Part shown: one piece after another, positions 12,782-13,794 of the stretch
Layout of the letters: the number at the start of each line of letters is the position of its first letter
Numbering within the stretch: position 1 is the first letter of the stretch
NCBI GenBank assembly: GCA_902765885.1
Contig: CACXBN010000166.1
Coordinates: 1 to 13,794 of the forward strand
Source of the DNA: an uncultured Ruminococcus sp.
GTDB lineage: Bacteria; Bacillota; Clostridia; Oscillospirales; CAG-272
DNA: 13,794 nt
Reading direction: 5' to 3'
Made by a program: the position numbers and the translations under genes
The notes under the pieces: model-generated
The model's database searches: none
The model's input: only the letters and a program-made list of their open reading frames with translations
Told to the model about the DNA's origin: nothing

Positions 12782-13794
12782 ATGTCTTTCAATAAATATA
12801 AAACGCTGATGGTAATGATTCTGTTGACAGCAGCGGCATTTTGCCTTTCTGTCGGAGTCTGCACGGCTTCCTTTTACTACGCCATGGATGAAATACAGTC
12901 ATATTCAGTGTGCGGATACTCCGGTACTGAGGAGATTTTTGCTCCTGAAGATGACAATATTCTTTATCTTGACATGAACTCGTCCACTGTTGAGGCCTCC
13001 CATAAGGAAACCGAATTCAGGGACATGACATCCATGGGAGTAAAATCCCTGTGGGCAATGATGGAGAAAATTAAAGAGGAATCCAACGGAATATCTCTCG
13101 ATTTCGATTTAAAAGACCAGAAAATAAGAACGAATGATTATAATACGATGGTATTCGGTCTCGGTATCATAGGCGGATACACAGGATGTTCGGGATATCT
13201 CGTATACGCCAGCATTTACACCTCTGACGGGAACTTCTATACCCAGTTTTCCGTGGAAAGGCCAAATCTTGCTTTCAGATATTCTGCGGTATACCTTAAC
13301 TTAAAGGATGTTACGGGATTTATCGAGAAGATTTCTTTGACCGTGACATATAAAGCCGGTTCGATGCCCATACAGGTGAGAATCACCGATCCGTATCTCT
13401 CATATGAAGAAATGGAAGGCTTCGAAAATATCAACAGCATTTCCACAGATGCAATAAGAGAGAATGATATGGTGGTGGATCACCATAATCTGAAACCCGA
13501 TGAAAACGGACTCATCAGTGTCTGGGGACAACCTAACAACAGTTTCCTGCTTGAAGACGGTGACATTGCTCTTGCAACAGTCAGCATATCCGGCGCTGAC
13601 GGCGGACTGGTGAAGATGGGATACATGTATCTGGAAGATGAGAGCAGGACGGAGAATTATTCCGAAAGTCAGAAGATCACAGAGGAGAACGACGCCTACA
13701 TGTTTCCAGTCATGCTCACCGGCACTCCGATAAGATTTCACCTCGTCTTTGAGCAGTTAAGCGAAGGTCAGACGGTCTCCATTGAACGAATAAA
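12782..13794 (+). CDS. Unrecognised exported or membrane-anchored protein, partial at right edge
   Basis: The frame is open from ATG (12782-12784) through the last base, giving 337 codons without a stop. AGGGGG (12769-12774) sits 7 nt upstream of the ATG, and a -35/-10 pair lies further upstream. The N-terminus has a few basic residues (NKYK), then a hydrophobic stretch (about residues 8-30, LMVMILLTAAAFCLSVGVCTA). This is either a signal peptide with a possible cleavage after CTA or an uncleaved anchor. The remainder is soluble, acidic and rich in predicted beta-type alternation (YLVYASIYTSDGNFYTQFS, FIEKISLTVTYKAG, DIALATVSISGADGG), which suggests an extracytoplasmic beta-sandwich protein. 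I do not recognise a catalytic motif or family. Codon use resembles the neighbouring genes. Its full length and any C-terminal anchor or second domain lie outside the window. Confidence 0.8.
   Translation, partial: MSFNKYKTLMVMILLTAAAFCLSVGVCTASFYYAMDEIQSYSVCGYSGTEEIFAPEDDNILYLDMNSSTVEASHKETEFRDMTSMGVKSLWAMMEKIKEESNGISLDFDLKDQKIRTNDYNTMVFGLGIIGGYTGCSGYLVYASIYTSDGNFYTQFSVERPNLAFRYSAVYLNLKDVTGFIEKISLTVTYKAGSMPIQVRITDPYLSYEEMEGFENINSISTDAIRENDMVVDHHNLKPDENGLISVWGQPNNSFLLEDGDIALATVSISGADGGLVKMGYMYLEDESRTENYSESQKITEENDAYMFPVMLTGTPIRFHLVFEQLSEGQTVSIERI

Noticed and set aside
12484..12864. A 126-codon minus-strand frame upstream of rplM
   Set aside because: It starts inside the plus-strand exported protein gene, crosses both divergent promoters and lacks a ribosome binding site and family resemblance.

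Overview
The window is a stretch of bacterial core chromosome. It most likely comes from a member of the class Clostridia (Bacillota), probably an uncultured or anaerobic lineage. The pointers are an IreB/UPF0297 gene, clostridial-type RpoB, a three-SLH-repeat surface glycosidase, a ferredoxin-tailed aldo/keto reductase typical of anaerobes, strong GGAGG ribosome binding sites, and sigma-A promoters close to TTGACA-N17-TATAAT. I cannot fix genus or species from the sequence alone. No mobile element, CRISPR array, tRNA, rRNA or phage gene is visible.

Layout from left to right: (1) rpoB on the minus strand, entering the window with its first 650 codons. (2) A 688-bp divergent intergenic region holding a strong rpoB promoter, a roughly 200-nt rpoB leader with a terminator-like hairpin, a cluster of TGTAAAC motifs, and the rplS promoter plus a structured rplS leader. 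(3) rplS on the plus strand, ending at a strong hairpin that faces a terminator for the convergent yegP-like gene (minus), which has a perfect consensus promoter. (4) A minus-strand run, probably one operon: glyA, ireB, an aldo/keto reductase with two [4Fe-4S] motifs, ribF, and a PBP5-type D,D-carboxypeptidase with a C-terminal membrane anchor. Only one promoter (TTGCAT-N17-TATAAT, upstream of glyA) is evident for these five genes. (5) A small weak membrane ORF and a secreted GH3 beta-N-acetylhexosaminidase (NagZ-like) with three SLH repeats. (6) The rplM-rpsI ribosomal operon (minus), with its own promoter and a double hairpin terminator. (7) A divergent plus-strand gene for an unrecognised exported or membrane-anchored protein that runs off the right edge.

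Functionally, the window combines the transcription and translation core (rpoB, rplS, rplM, rpsI), one-carbon and flavin metabolism (glyA, ribF) and cell-envelope maintenance (carboxypeptidase, SLH-anchored hexosaminidase, and IreB, known elsewhere as a target of the PASTA kinase that controls wall stress). I found no convincing new multi-gene system. The points most worth a second look are the carboxypeptidase whose KTG motif reads NAG, the TGTAAAC motif cluster between rpoB and rplS, the rpoB operon beginning at rpoB next to a divergent rplS, the proline in the rifampicin pocket region of RpoB, and the uniform TGn-extended, 17-bp-spaced promoters.
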